Shown here one piece after another: positions 16,155 to 24,154 of a stretch of DNA of 64,000 nt; the stretch's first letter is position 1; every line of letters begins with the position of its first letter. The DNA comes from Parageobacillus thermantarcticus (GTDB taxonomy: Bacteria > Bacillota > Bacilli > Bacillales > Anoxybacillaceae). The notes below the pieces were generated by a model, which saw only the letters and a list, made by a program, of their open reading frames with translations, had not been told where the DNA came from and did not search any database. Both the position numbers and the translations under genes were made by a program. The stretch covers positions 1 through 64,000 of the forward strand of contig NZ_FOJS01000005.1 in assembly GCF_900111865.1 (NCBI RefSeq). The letters run 5' to 3'.

Positions 16155-17072
16155 TTAAATATCTAAATTGTTTAAAGGATTAAATTTCTCGTTCTGTTCC
16201 TTTAAATCATTACCCCACATTGCAACGTAACGCATTGTGACGTTAATATTTTGGTGGCGCATGAGCTTCTGAATGGCAAATGCTGACATTCCTGACATTG
16301 CCAATTTATGGCAAAATGTATGACGAAACGTATGGGCTGATAGACGTACATCTTTGAAATTCATAATTTTCGCCAGCCGTTTAAAAACATTCTGTACTGC
16401 GTTCGGTGTAAGTTTCTTATTGTATCTGTTCGTAAAAACATACTCACTTAAATTTTCAGCACCGAAATATTGTTCACAATACAATTTGTAGGATGATAAT
16501 TCTTTAACTAACTTTTCGGTAATTGGAATTGTTTCACGTTTACGACTTTTACCAAAAACCGTAATGGTTTGATTGATAAAATCAACATCTGTCCATTTTA
16601 AAGAACATAATTCAGATAATCTTAAACCTGTACCAAGTAAGGTTACAATTATTGCATAATCACGATAAGCATAGAACGCTTTTTCTCTTTGTTTAATTCT
16701 CCTGTAATAATTCAGCATTTGCTTTATGTGATAGTCAGAAAAAACATCAATTTTAATATCTTCTTTTGCACGTTGAATTTTCTTCGCTGGATTTTTATCA
16801 ATTACTTCAATTTCAATCATGTAATTGAAAAATGCTCTGATTCGCTGTAGTTTTGTATTTGTAGTGGTTGATTTGTTTCCTTTGTTTTGACAATGAAGCA
16901 AATATTTCTTGATCGTGTTCGGGGTAACGTCTTGAACATTTAATATTTCATTTTCATTACAAAAATCTAGGAATTGTTTCAAAATGTTTTTGTAGCTTTC
17001 GATAGTTTTAGGAGTAACGTTCTTAAATTTCCTATCGTCTAAAAAATCTTGAATCGCAAATTTAAGCAACAA
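16155..17072 (-). CDS. Tyrosine recombinase (XerC/D-like integrase), 305 aa
   Basis: The SAM-like core-binding domain covers residues 1-110. The catalytic domain has Arg in G-T-G-L-R-L-S-E-L, Lys in G-K-S-R-K-R, H-x-x-R in A-H-T-F-R-H-T-F, His in M-R-H-Q-N-I and Tyr in M-R-Y-V-A-M-W: complete. I take TTG 17070-17072 as start because GAGGTGG lies 6 bases upstream; a GTG at 17079-17081 is possible. The 5' end is 115 bp from the tRNA-Val attachment repeat, so this is the integrase of the 4.4-kb island. Its ribosome site lies in the 3' arm of the hairpin that ends the tRNA transcript. Confidence 0.85.
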   Translation of the reverse strand: MLLKFAIQDFLDDRKFKNVTPKTIESYKNILKQFLDFCNENEILNVQDVTPNTIKKYLLHCQNKGNKSTTTNTKLQRIRAFFNYMIEIEVIDKNPAKKIQRAKEDIKIDVFSDYHIKQMLNYYRRIKQREKAFYAYRDYAIIVTLLGTGLRLSELCSLKWTDVDFINQTITVFGKSRKRETIPITEKLVKELSSYKLYCEQYFGAENLSEYVFTNRYNKKLTPNAVQNVFKRLAKIMNFKDVRLSAHTFRHTFCHKLAMSGMSAFAIQKLMRHQNINVTMRYVAMWGNDLKEQNEKFNPLNNLDI

Positions 17073-17104
17073 AAAAACCACCTCACATTTTCTGTGAAGT
17101 GGTT
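17071..17104 (-). terminator. Hairpin plus T-run after tRNA-Val, covering the integrase ribosome site
   Basis: Twelve-base arms (17076-17087 and 17093-17104, one mismatch) with a 5-base loop and seven Ts on the minus strand. It lies about 90 bp beyond the tRNA and would end its transcript. The 3' arm contains the GAGGTGG site of the integrase, so the integrase may be translated only from other transcripts. Confidence 0.7.
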
Positions 17105-17186
17105 TACCCGTATTGTAGCAAGTTTCGCTACGACCACAACATTTTTTAATGTTGTGAATGTTGAGCGAACCCTTGATACAACTATA

Positions 17187-17232
17187 TTAGTGATTCCGAC
17201 TGGGCTCGAACCAGCGACCTCCACCCTGTCAA
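17187..17232. repeat. Attachment-site copy inside tRNA-Val
   Basis: The second identical copy of the 46-bp repeat (see 12749-12794). It overlaps the 3' part of the intact tRNA-Val gene, so integration here keeps the tRNA functional. Confidence 0.9.
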
Positions 17233-17263
17233 GGTGGCGCTCTCCCAGCTGAGCTACGGAATC
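17191..17263 (-). tRNA. tRNA-Val (anticodon GAC)
   Basis: The acceptor strands GATTCCG and CGGAATC pair perfectly. The D-arm carries AGCTGGGAG. The anticodon stem CCACC/GGTGG encloses the loop TTGACAG with anticodon GAC, and the T-arm has GGTTCGAGCC. The discriminator base is A; the CCA end is not encoded. It serves as the integration target of the island to its left. Confidence 0.93.
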
Positions 17264-17286
17264 GTATGCTGTTGAACACATCTTTT

Positions 17287-17315
17287 ATTATATGGATGAG
17301 CCTTATCTTTGTCAA
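17287..17315 (-). promoter_or_regulatory. Sigma-A promoter of tRNA-Val
   Basis: On the minus strand TTGACA (17310-17315) and TATAAT (17287-17292) are separated by exactly 17 bp. Both match consensus, and the tRNA 5' end is about 24 bp beyond the -10 box. Confidence 0.85.
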
Positions 17316-17647
17316 ATACTTTTTTAAAAAAAAATTTCTCTGGCAATGGTGCCAATCGTTATACGCTTATGCATAGCATATGGCAAGGGAAATCGCCAAC
17401 CGCCGCTTGCCGCGTGCTGACGCAGCGCCGCATATGCCATATGCCTGGTTTTGTTCCTTCGGTCATCCGCATTCTCTGCTGCGATTGCATAGCAGCGGAA
17501 ACATTCGATCAAGTCCGCAAAATGGTGTAAAAACAAAACGGTAAAAAGCGATTTTATTTTCCCAACATCTTACTCACTGCGCTAGTAATGGAATTTTTCA
17601 CAATCATTTGTCCTTGAGCAAACATTCCGGTTGGCGACATAAACGAA
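17316..17647. other. Intergenic stretch between tRNA-Val and metC
   Basis: About 330 bp without a convincing gene. It holds several short inverted repeats (GCATATGGCA at 17376-17385 with its complement at 17435-17444, and a TGGCA/TGCCA hairpin at 17341). A possible 28-codon minus-strand frame (17554-17640) ends K-M-L-G-K like SpoVIF but has no ribosome site. I assign no function. Confidence 0.4.
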
Positions 17648-17681
17648 AAGGTATGCGCGAGATCTCCTTCACGCATACCTT
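17648..17681 (-). terminator. Terminator of metI-metC
   Basis: AAGGTATGCG pairs perfectly with CGCATACCTT around 14 bases. T-rich sequence follows on both strands. It lies 8 bp beyond the metC stop. Confidence 0.8.
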
Positions 17682-17688
17682 TTTTATT

Positions 17689-18867
17689 TTAACGGGCAGA
17701 AAACGCGGGTGTTTCTTTGACATGGGATAAGGCTTGCTCGAAATCGGCGATTAAATCGTCAGTGGCTTCAAGCCCGACGCTGAGGCGCAACAAGCCGTCC
17801 GTGATGCCGCGCCGCTCCCGTTCTTCCTTTGGCATTGCCGCATGCGACATTTTGGCAGGATACGATAAAATCGATTCGACCGCACCTAAGCTGACGGCAA
17901 ATACAGGAATGCGGACATGTTTCACAAACGTCCGGACCGCTTCTTCATCGGCAAGGCGGAACGATAACACCGCGCCAAATCCTGATGCTTGATCGCGCTG
18001 AATCGAATGGCCCGGGTGATGCGCAAGCCCCGGGTAATATACTTCCTCCACTTTCGGATGGCCGGCTAAATAGTTGGCGATAGCAAGCGCCGATTCCGAT
18101 GACTGCTTGAGGCGGACGTGCAACGTCTTTAACCCCCGCAGCACGAGCCATGCGTCTTGCACGCCGAGCACCGCCCCAAAGGCGTTTTGCAATTTGTACA
18201 GCTGTTTGGCAAGTTCTTCATCTTTGACAACGGCAAGGCCGGCAACGACGTCGCTATGTCCCGCCAAAAATTTCGTCGCGCTATGGAGAACGACATCGAC
18301 GCCAAGATCAAGCGGGCGCTGTAGCGCAGGAGTCATAAACGTATTATCCAAAAACGTTAAACAGCCGTTGGCTTTTGCTAGCTTCACGATGCCGCGAATA
18401 TCCGTCACTTTTAAAAGCGGATTCGATGGCGTCTCGACATAAATGACTTTTGTGTTCGGGCGGATATTGGCTTCAACTTTACGCAAATCGGTCATATCGA
18501 CAAACGTATATTCAATGCCAAAGCGGCTCAATACTTCGGTAATCATGCGGTATGTGCCGCCGTAAACGTCTTCCGTCACGAGCACATGATCGCCTTTGGA
18601 CAAAAGGAGAAAAGCGGTGGAAATCGCCGCCATTCCAGATGAGAAGGCGAAGCCGCGCACCCCGCCTTCCAGCGCCGCGATCGTCTCTTCCAACGCTTCG
18701 CGCGTCGGATTGCCCGAACGGCTATAATCGTACTTGCCGAATGTGTCAAAATCGAATTGATGGAACGTGGAAGCGTGCTGAATCGGCACGCTGACCGCCC
18801 CCGTTTGCGGATCCATTTTCCATTTGTTATGGAGGAGTTTTGTTTGAAAAGATAAGCGTTGTTCCAT
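17689..18867 (-). CDS. metC: Cystathionine beta-lyase, 392 aa
   Basis: Cys/Met metabolism PLP-dependent enzyme: cleaves cystathionine to homocysteine, pyruvate and ammonia, feeding methionine synthesis. The PLP lysine is in H-S-A-T-K-F-L-A-G-H-S-D. The substrate-side motif is S-G-N-P-T-R-E-A-L-E near residue 52, and Y-V-E-T-P-S-N-P-L and S-S-G-M-A-A are present. Length and neighbourhood match B. subtilis MetC (YjcJ). It starts 4 bp after metI ends, so both are on one transcript under the S-box. Confidence 0.92.
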   Translation of the reverse strand: MEQRLSFQTKLLHNKWKMDPQTGAVSVPIQHASTFHQFDFDTFGKYDYSRSGNPTREALEETIAALEGGVRGFAFSSGMAAISTAFLLLSKGDHVLVTEDVYGGTYRMITEVLSRFGIEYTFVDMTDLRKVEANIRPNTKVIYVETPSNPLLKVTDIRGIVKLAKANGCLTFLDNTFMTPALQRPLDLGVDVVLHSATKFLAGHSDVVAGLAVVKDEELAKQLYKLQNAFGAVLGVQDAWLVLRGLKTLHVRLKQSSESALAIANYLAGHPKVEEVYYPGLAHHPGHSIQRDQASGFGAVLSFRLADEEAVRTFVKHVRIPVFAVSLGAVESILSYPAKMSHAAMPKEERERRGITDGLLRLSVGLEATDDLIADFEQALSHVKETPAFSAR

Positions 18868-18871
18868 CGCT

Positions 18872-19975
18872 TTACACCTCCTTCATTTTTTTCAGCGCTT
18901 GCGACAAGTCGGCGATTAAATCTTCAACATGCTCGATGCCGACAGAGAAGCGAAGCAGCCGGTTACAGATGCCGTTGGCGATGCGGATTTCTTCCGGAAT
19001 GTCCGCATGCGTTTGCGTCGCCGGATACGTAATAAAGCTTTCGACTCCGCCTAAACTTTCGGCAAACGTGATGATGCGCAAACTTTGCAAAAAGCGGTTC
19101 ACCCATTTTTCATCGCGCAAGCGGAACGATAACATGCCTCCTCTTCCCGGGTATAAGACGTCGGTAATATCTTCGTGCGCCGCCAAAAATTCGCTGATGC
19201 GTTTCGCGTTTTCTTCGTGCTGGCGCATGCGGAGCGCCAACGTCTTCATGCCGCGAATAAGCAGCCATGAATCAAACGGCGAAAGCACGGCGCCAATGGC
19301 GTTGTGATATTCCGCGAGCTGCTGACAAAGTTCCTCCCCTTTCGCAACGACAAGGCCTGCCAGCACATCGTTGTGGCCTCCTAAATATTTTGTCGCGCTA
19401 TGAATAACGATATCAGCCCCTTGCTCGATCGGGCGCTGCAGAACTGGCGTGTAAAACGTGTTGTCAACAATGAGAATCAGCCCATGTTTTTTCGCGAGCT
19501 TCGCCACTTCCGCGATATCCGCTTCCTGCATTAACGGGTTCGTCGGCGTCTCTAAAAAAATCGCTTTCGTTTTTTCAGTAATCAAATTTTCAGCCGACCG
19601 TATATCGCGAAAATCTACATATTGAAAAGACAAGCCGTATTTCCGCCAGCCCCGTTCAAATAAACGATATGTCCCCCCATACAAATCGGCGGAAACGAGA
19701 AACTCATCCCCGCTTTCAAATAGCGCCAGAACCGTCTGAATCGCGGCCATTCCCGAACTGAACGCGTAGCCTTGATCGCCGCCTTCCAGCTTCGCGATCG
19801 CTTCCTCCACGATTTTCCGCGTCGGATTGCCAGTACGGATGTAGTCAAATCCTGTAGACTGGCCAATCCCTTCATGCCGGTACGCAGTCGAAAAGTAGAC
19901 GGGCGGGTTGACCGTTCCTGTCACCGTGTCACTGCGGTTCCCGATTTGCGCCAACAGTGTTTCGATTTTCTCCAT
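18872..19975 (-). CDS. metI: Cystathionine gamma-synthase / O-acetylhomoserine thiolyase, 367 aa
   Basis: PLP enzyme of the same family as MetC. It joins an activated homoserine to cysteine (or sulfide) in methionine synthesis. The PLP lysine is in H-S-A-T-K-Y-L-G-G-H-N-D; S-S-G-M-A-A and L-E-T-P-T-N-P-L are present. First gene after the S-box leader, followed directly by metC, as in B. subtilis metIC. The pair shares the fold; order and similarity to MetI (373 aa) decide the assignment. Confidence 0.92.
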   Translation of the reverse strand: MEKIETLLAQIGNRSDTVTGTVNPPVYFSTAYRHEGIGQSTGFDYIRTGNPTRKIVEEAIAKLEGGDQGYAFSSGMAAIQTVLALFESGDEFLVSADLYGGTYRLFERGWRKYGLSFQYVDFRDIRSAENLITEKTKAIFLETPTNPLMQEADIAEVAKLAKKHGLILIVDNTFYTPVLQRPIEQGADIVIHSATKYLGGHNDVLAGLVVAKGEELCQQLAEYHNAIGAVLSPFDSWLLIRGMKTLALRMRQHEENAKRISEFLAAHEDITDVLYPGRGGMLSFRLRDEKWVNRFLQSLRIITFAESLGGVESFITYPATQTHADIPEEIRIANGICNRLLRFSVGIEHVEDLIADLSQALKKMKEV

Positions 19976-20007
19976 CTTTCTCTCTCTCCTTCTTTCGTAA
20001 AATAAAA

Positions 20008-20166
20008 AAAGCCTTCTAAGAAGAAGACTTTTTCATACGTCCATCAGCGCTTCTTCTTATCTGCCGAATTGAAAGATTCAATTCGCTGGATTTAGCACCT
20101 GGCCAATGGATTGGCTGGTTGCTGAAGTTTCATAGGGCCAGTTCCCTCCACTTCTCTTGATAAGAA
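20008..20166 (-). promoter_or_regulatory. S-box (SAM-I) riboswitch with terminator, upstream of metI
   Basis: The minus strand reads TTATCAAGAGAAGTGGAGGG (S-box P1/P2 core), then ATGAAACTTCAGCAACC, then the P3-P4 region and a closing GATAAGAA, ending near 20052. A terminator hairpin with a run of Ts follows at 20008-20033. High S-adenosylmethionine should stop transcription of metI-metC. Confidence 0.93.
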
Positions 20167-20384
20167 TGCATCTTCGTTATTCAATTTTCTAATTATTAAA
20201 AAATGTACCTTATTTGCTTTAAGTTTTCAAGCATTTTTTTCGTTCCGCTCATTTTTGTTACATTTTCTTCACAAAAAACCGTTTATTTTTTCAAAAACGG
20301 ATACTAGCGCGCTGCGTTTGTTAACATGGTTTAACAAAATATGCTACAATAACAGAAAGAATTTGTTTTTATGGAGGATGCATC

Positions 20385-21113
20385 ATGGCAGCACAAAAAG
20401 GGGCAATGCGCGATTATACGATTTATAGCAATGAACTGAACGAGGAAATCACGCTGCTTGCCTATTTGCCCAGCACGTTTTCTCCGTTTCATCAATATTC
20501 TCTTTTGATCGCACAAGATGGAAAAGATTATTTTATGTACGGAAAAATGAAAAGCGTCATCGAACAGCTGATGGAAAGCGGAAAAATTGATCACACTATT
20601 GTCGTTGGCATTCCGTATCATGATGTCAAAGACCGCTATGAGAAATATCATCCGAATGGAAAGAAAAACAGCCGCTATTTGCGTTTTTTGGCACATGAGC
20701 TCGTGCCATTTCTCGATCAAACGTTCCCTACGTACCAAATCGGAAAAGGACGCGCGCTCATCGGCGATTCCCTCGGCGGCACCGTATCGCTAATGGCAGG
20801 ATTATTGTATCCGCATACATTTGGAAAAATCGCGATGCAGTCGCCATATATAGACGAAGGAATCATCGAAAAAATTCGACAGTTTTCCGACCCATCATTA
20901 TTGCAAATTTACCATTCGGTCGGCAAAAACGAAACGGCGGTCAAAACGACGGATGGAAACGTGCGCGACTTTATCACGCCAAATCGGAAGGCGAAAGAAG
21001 TGTTTTTACAAAAAGGTTTTTTGTACGAATACAACGAATTTGCTGGCGGCCATGCATGGACGTATTGGCAGCCTGATGTCCCGCTCGCGGTTGAGCGCAT
21101 CCTTGCTTTGTAA
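20385..21113 (+). CDS. yjcH: Esterase-family alpha/beta hydrolase, 242 aa
   Basis: Resembles the putative esterase (esterase D-like) family. The nucleophile elbow is G-D-S-L-G-G (about residue 128), preceded by L-I-A-Q-D-G-K-D-Y and followed late by G-G-H-A-W-T-Y-W, which supplies the catalytic His. Soluble, without signal peptide. It heads the plus-strand set yjcH-yjcG-yjcF, as in B. subtilis. The related enterochelin-esterase fold suggests an ester substrate, but none is known. Confidence 0.82.
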   Translation: MAAQKGAMRDYTIYSNELNEEITLLAYLPSTFSPFHQYSLLIAQDGKDYFMYGKMKSVIEQLMESGKIDHTIVVGIPYHDVKDRYEKYHPNGKKNSRYLRFLAHELVPFLDQTFPTYQIGKGRALIGDSLGGTVSLMAGLLYPHTFGKIAMQSPYIDEGIIEKIRQFSDPSLLQIYHSVGKNETAVKTTDGNVRDFITPNRKAKEVFLQKGFLYEYNEFAGGHAWTYWQPDVPLAVERILAL

Positions 21114-21181
21114 GCACACTACAACACTTTTCGGAATTTTGTTATAATGAAGTACCAATGATCATAAGGAGGGATTTTTTT

Positions 21182-21703
21182 ATGAAATATGGCATTGCTT
21201 TATTTCCTTCAAAGCGAATACAAGATTTTGCTAACTCATATAGAAAGCGCTATGATAGCCATTACGCCCTCATTCCGCCGCATTTAACATTAAAAAAACC
21301 TTTTGAAGCCGATGACAAGCAAATTCAAGAAATGGTGAAAGAATTGCACAAAATCGCCGCGGAAACAGACGTCATCCCGTTAAAGGTGACAAAGTTCAGC
21401 TCGTTTTACCCAGCAAGCAATGTCATTTATTTAAAAGTGGAGCCAAATGAAACGTTGCAGCGCCTCCATGAACGGCTTCACAGCGGGATCTTTACCGGCA
21501 ATCCGGAATATGTATTCGTCCCTCATATCACCATCGGCCGCGATTTGCCAAACGCTGAATATGCCGATGTGTATGGGCAGCTACGGATGCAACACGTTCA
21601 TTTCGAGGAAACCGTTGACCGCTTCCATCTTCTTTATCAATTGGAAAACGGCTCATGGACGGTATATGAAACATTTCATCTAGGAGGAAAGGAACAGAAG
21701 TAA
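21182..21703 (+). CDS. yjcG: 2H phosphoesterase superfamily protein (2'-5' RNA ligase-like), 173 aa
   Basis: I use the ATG at 21182, 8 bases after GGAGGG; an upstream in-frame ATG has no site. It has two H-x-T/L-type motifs, [10 protein letters not shown] and F-V-P-H-I-T-I-G-R, the catalytic pair of 2H phosphoesterases. Its stop is one base before the next start. The length matches B. subtilis YjcG (171 aa). The natural substrate is not known. Confidence 0.85.
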   Translation: MKYGIALFPSKRIQDFANSYRKRYDSHYALIPPHLTLKKPFEADDKQIQEMVKELHKIAAETDVIPLKVTKFSSFYPASNVIYLKVEPNETLQRLHERLHSGIFTGNPEYVFVPHITIGRDLPNAEYADVYGQLRMQHVHFEETVDRFHLLYQLENGSWTVYETFHLGGKEQK

Positions 21704-21704
21704 C

Positions 21705-22139
21705 ATGAACGTAGCAATCGGAAGAAAAAGCGATACCCCTCTATATAAAGATGCATTGCATGTCCGGCGAACTGTGTTTATCGAGGAGCAGCATGTTCCG
21801 GAAGAAGAAGAAATCGACAAATTTGAGCAAGACGCTACACATTTCGTTTTGTACGACGGGGAAAAACCGGTCGGCGCCGGCAGGTTCCGCACGATCGATG
21901 ACGGTGTTGGCAAAATCGAACGAATTTGCATTTTGCCGCAATATCGCGACCGCGGTGCAGGAAAGCAGCTGATGGAAACGATCGAGATGTTCGCGAAAGA
22001 ACAAGGCATCCGAAAAGTAAAACTGAATGCACAAACACATGCGGAGCCGTTTTATCAGAAACTTGGATATGACACTGTTTCCGACGTGTTTATGGATGCT
22101 GGAATTCCTCATGTAACGATGGTAAAATCGCTTCTTTAA
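21705..22139 (+). CDS. yjcF: GNAT-family N-acetyltransferase, 144 aa
   Basis: The acetyl-CoA-binding segment is I-L-P-Q-Y-R-D-R-G-A-G-K-Q-L-M (Q/R-x-x-G-x-G/A), following G-A-G-R-F-R and I-E-R-I-C. The N-terminal V-R-R-T-V-F-I-E-E-Q-H-V-P motif and length are typical of the ElaA/YjcF subgroup. It follows yjcG by one base and AGGAGG lies inside the end of yjcG, so they are coupled. Substrate unknown. Confidence 0.85.
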   Translation: MNVAIGRKSDTPLYKDALHVRRTVFIEEQHVPEEEEIDKFEQDATHFVLYDGEKPVGAGRFRTIDDGVGKIERICILPQYRDRGAGKQLMETIEMFAKEQGIRKVKLNAQTHAEPFYQKLGYDTVSDVFMDAGIPHVTMVKSLL

Positions 22140-22571
22140 GACCGTATCGAACGACGGTACGGTCCTTCGTCACATTTTCCTGCACCTCTTGCGCTGACCG
22201 TGATGATTGCCGTGCGCTGTTAATCCCAATGATTGCGTCAAATTCCTCACTTGCATGATTTCCGGTATGACATATCCCCCTCCATCATAAGCCGCCCGCT
22301 TACTTTATGCTTTCGCCGCGCAGCCGACAGTCTCATCCTCGTCATTGTGTAAAATCCCCTCTCCGTCTGGTAAACTCGGGCCATCGGAAAATAAAACTGC
22401 TTTTTGCCTCAGTTTCTCTTTATACCATTTTTGGGACTGAATCCAGCAGTGACAACTGTCGATGCACGATTGTTGCAACGCTTTGATACGGCACGGTTGT
22501 ACCTAAAAAAGCAACGCACATCGTCAATCATGCAAATTCCATATTCCTTTCACCGTCGATGGAAGCGAATA
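22140..22571. other. Gene-poor stretch with a possible decayed coding remnant
   Basis: A GACCGTA/TACGGTC hairpin just after yjcF (22140-22165) may be its terminator. Beyond it no intact gene is seen. A minus-strand segment near 22300-22400 reads F-S-D-G-P-S-L-P-D-G-E-G-I-L-H-N-D and then stops; its protein-like look suggests a gene remnant, but I cannot identify it. Confidence 0.35.
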
Positions 22572-22609
22572 AAAAGGGAGCTCCGATTTTTTTTCGAAAG
22601 CTCCCTTTT
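22572..22609 (-). terminator. Terminator of spoVIF
   Basis: AAAAGGGAGCT (22572-22582) pairs with AGCTCCCTTTT (22599-22609). It lies immediately after the spoVIF stop on the minus strand. Confidence 0.75.
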
Positions 22610-22611
22610 GC

Positions 22612-22872
22612 TTACTTTTTGCCCAACATATCAGCGATCGTATTGAAGTCGAGCTGTTTGCCGCTTTGAACGATCGTTTTGACGATTTGATCTTCCAGCT
22701 CTTTTGGCACTCTCCGATTGGCGATTTGCGCGACGCGATGAATCACATGGCGCACCGTTTTTTCATCTTTAAAATTGGCATTTTGCAAAGAATTTGCTAA
22801 TTCAAATATGTCTTTCATATTAACTCCCGTTTTCTTTTCAATGTTTTTGAAAAACTGATTATCCATTTTCAC
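22612..22872 (-). CDS. spoVIF: Stage VI sporulation protein F, about 86 aa
   Basis: The sequence D-N-Q-F-F-K-N-I-E-K-K-T-G-V-N, then L-Q-N-A-N-F-K-D-E-K-T-V-R and a C-terminal M-L-G-K-K match SpoVIF (YjcC) of Bacillus, a sigma-K regulon protein needed for spore coat assembly. GGAGG lies 5 bases before GTG 22870-22872; an ATG two codons later (22866) is the alternative. Neighbours are also sporulation genes. Confidence 0.88.
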   Translation of the reverse strand: MKMDNQFFKNIEKKTGVNMKDIFELANSLQNANFKDEKTVRHVIHRVAQIANRRVPKELEDQIVKTIVQSGKQLDFNTIADMLGKK

Positions 22873-22987
22873 CAAATCCTCCTTCTCCCCTTATATCGTA
22901 TGATAAGGAAAAACAAAAAGTGCATGCGCCGAAAGAAAAAAGTACGAGCCGCCCGTTGAATAGAACAGCTCGTACCTGTCAACGACG

Positions 22988-23113
22988 TTAGCCTACAAAC
23001 GCAGCACCGACAATAATTAATAAAATAAACAACACGACAATCAACACAAAGCTACTGCCATAGCCGTAGCCGCCATAACCTCCATAGCCATAACCGCAAC
23101 ACCCAAAGCCCAT
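22988..23113 (-). CDS. yjcZ: YjcZ-family sporulation protein, 41 aa
   Basis: ATG 23111-23113 with AGGAGGTG upstream. The N-terminus is Gly/Tyr-rich ([13 protein letters not shown]) and leads to one hydrophobic helix, [18 protein letters not shown]. This is the YjcZ/YosB-type family of tiny spore membrane proteins. The function is unknown. Confidence 0.9.
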   Translation of the reverse strand: MGFGCCGYGYGGYGGYGYGSSFVLIVVLFILLIIVGAAFVG

Positions 23114-23191
23114 AATGGTGCACCTCCTTACGCTTTGTTACTTTATCTTATTCATTGCATTCGTAGCTGGTATAGGCATATGTGGAATATG

Positions 23192-23428
23192 TTACCCAAA
23201 TAATTGAAACAGCTTCGAAAATTCTTTTTCCTTCTTCGCAAACCATTTGTTTATATCATCTAAGTTTCCTTGGACGTCTTTTAAAAATTGGTTATTTAAC
23301 TTTTCGATTTCCCGTATTTGTTTATCGAAATTGTTTCCCCACTGTTCAAACAACTTTATAAACTGTTCATGCCCCTCTTTTTTCGAATTCGCCCACGTTT
23401 CCAGCGCTTTTTCTAGCTCCCGGCTCAC
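23192..23428 (-). CDS. Unknown coiled-coil protein, 78 aa
   Basis: GTG at 23426-23428 follows a good GGGAGG site by 6-7 bases. A longer frame upstream lacks a site and overlaps the divergent promoter of the thioredoxin-like gene. The protein is highly charged and helical throughout (E-L-E-K-A-L-E-T-W, I-R-E-I-E-K-L-N-N-Q-F-L) and ends F-S-K-L-F-Q-L-F-G. It lies among sporulation genes; function unknown. Confidence 0.6.
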   Translation of the reverse strand: MSRELEKALETWANSKKEGHEQFIKLFEQWGNNFDKQIREIEKLNNQFLKDVQGNLDDINKWFAKKEKEFSKLFQLFG

Positions 23429-23561
23429 CGTATCCGCCTCCCTTCTTACCATTTTATGTATGCAATTTAGCAAATAACGTGCCAAGGCATATGAATTCTT
23501 TTTTTCCTGCAAAATGTGATAAAGTATAAGCGACACTACTTCGTTCAAGGAGGAATTTCCG

Positions 23562-23882
23562 TTGAAAGAGCTACAAACAGCTGAACAATTTCAAGAGGTC
23601 ATTTCCAGCCAAAAACCAGTAATTGTAAAATTTTATACGACATGGTGCCCAGATTGCGCAAGAATGAACATGTTTATCGACGACATCGTTAACGAATATT
23701 CACAATACGACTGGTTCGAAATGAACCGCGACAATTTTCCAGATCTCGCTGAAAAATACCAAGTGATGGGCATCCCAAGCTTGCTCGTCTTCCAAAACGG
23801 AGAAAAAATTGCCCATCTTCATAGCGCCAATGCGAAAACGCCAGAAGAAGTAAAACAATTTTTGCAGTCATTAACCGCATAA
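23562..23882 (+). CDS. Thioredoxin-like protein, 106 aa
   Basis: TTG start with AAGGAGG 9 bases upstream. It has the thioredoxin fold with active site T-W-C-P-D-C (residues 26-31) in place of W-C-G-P-C and the cis-proline segment M-G-I-P-S-L-L-V-F. The length is that of a single-domain thioredoxin. W-C-P-D-C is typical of the YtpP-type subgroup, so I expect a thiol reductase but not the main thioredoxin. Confidence 0.85.
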   Translation: MKELQTAEQFQEVISSQKPVIVKFYTTWCPDCARMNMFIDDIVNEYSQYDWFEMNRDNFPDLAEKYQVMGIPSLLVFQNGEKIAHLHSANAKTPEEVKQFLQSLTA

Positions 23883-23896
23883 GCTTTTTCAAGCAA

Positions 23897-23920
23897 AAAA
23901 GCCGCTAGAAAGCGGCTTTT
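23897..23920 (+). terminator. Terminator of the thioredoxin-like gene
   Basis: AAAAGCCGCT / AGCGGCTTTT with a 4-base loop and further Ts, 14 bp after the stop. Confidence 0.85.
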
Positions 23921-23965
23921 TTCATCAAAACTTGCAACGTCCACCATATGAAAAACATCGATCCA

Positions 23966-24139
23966 TCATTCATGCCCTATCGCTTCATCATCTTTTGGCT
24001 GGCGCACGTCATTGTTTCCGCCGTGCATAAATTCGATCGCTATTTCTTCATCCGTTGTATTCGCTCTTCGTTGATGGCCGCTTTTTCTCAATTCGATCGT
24101 AATTTCTTCGTCTGTCGTCCGAATTCGTTTTTGTTCCAC
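23966..24139 (-). CDS. Small repeat protein, 57 aa, at the end of the spoVA operon
   Basis: GTG 24137-24139 follows AAAGGAGGAG by 7 bases. The protein contains a near-duplicate: R-T-T-D-E-E-I-T-I-E-L and N-T-T-D-E-E-I-A-I-E-F, about 22 residues apart, then an acidic tail. It begins 15 bp after the 2Duf gene and is probably co-transcribed with it. I recognise no family. Confidence 0.65.
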   Translation of the reverse strand: MEQKRIRTTDEEITIELRKSGHQRRANTTDEEIAIEFMHGGNNDVRQPKDDEAIGHE

Positions 24140-24154
24140 TGTTATACTCCTCCT

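Larger units (their letters stand above)
12749..17232. mobile_element. 4.4-kb integrated element between direct repeats in tRNA-Val
   Basis: Bounded by identical 46-bp direct repeats. It carries a tyrosine integrase next to the right repeat, an ABC-2 permease, a small broken Cys-rich frame and an IS110/IS1111-type insertion. No replication or transfer genes are seen, so it is a small genomic island or the remains of a larger one. It lies beside a second, decayed integrase outside its left repeat, which points to two elements stacked at one tRNA. Confidence 0.8.

Noticed and set aside
17324-17536. Overlapping 70-codon frames on both strands before metC
   Set aside because: Mutual shadows with arginine/cysteine-biased composition and no start signal.
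17554-17640. 28-codon minus-strand frame ending like SpoVIF
   Set aside because: No ribosome site and too short to judge; the resemblance is limited to the last few residues.
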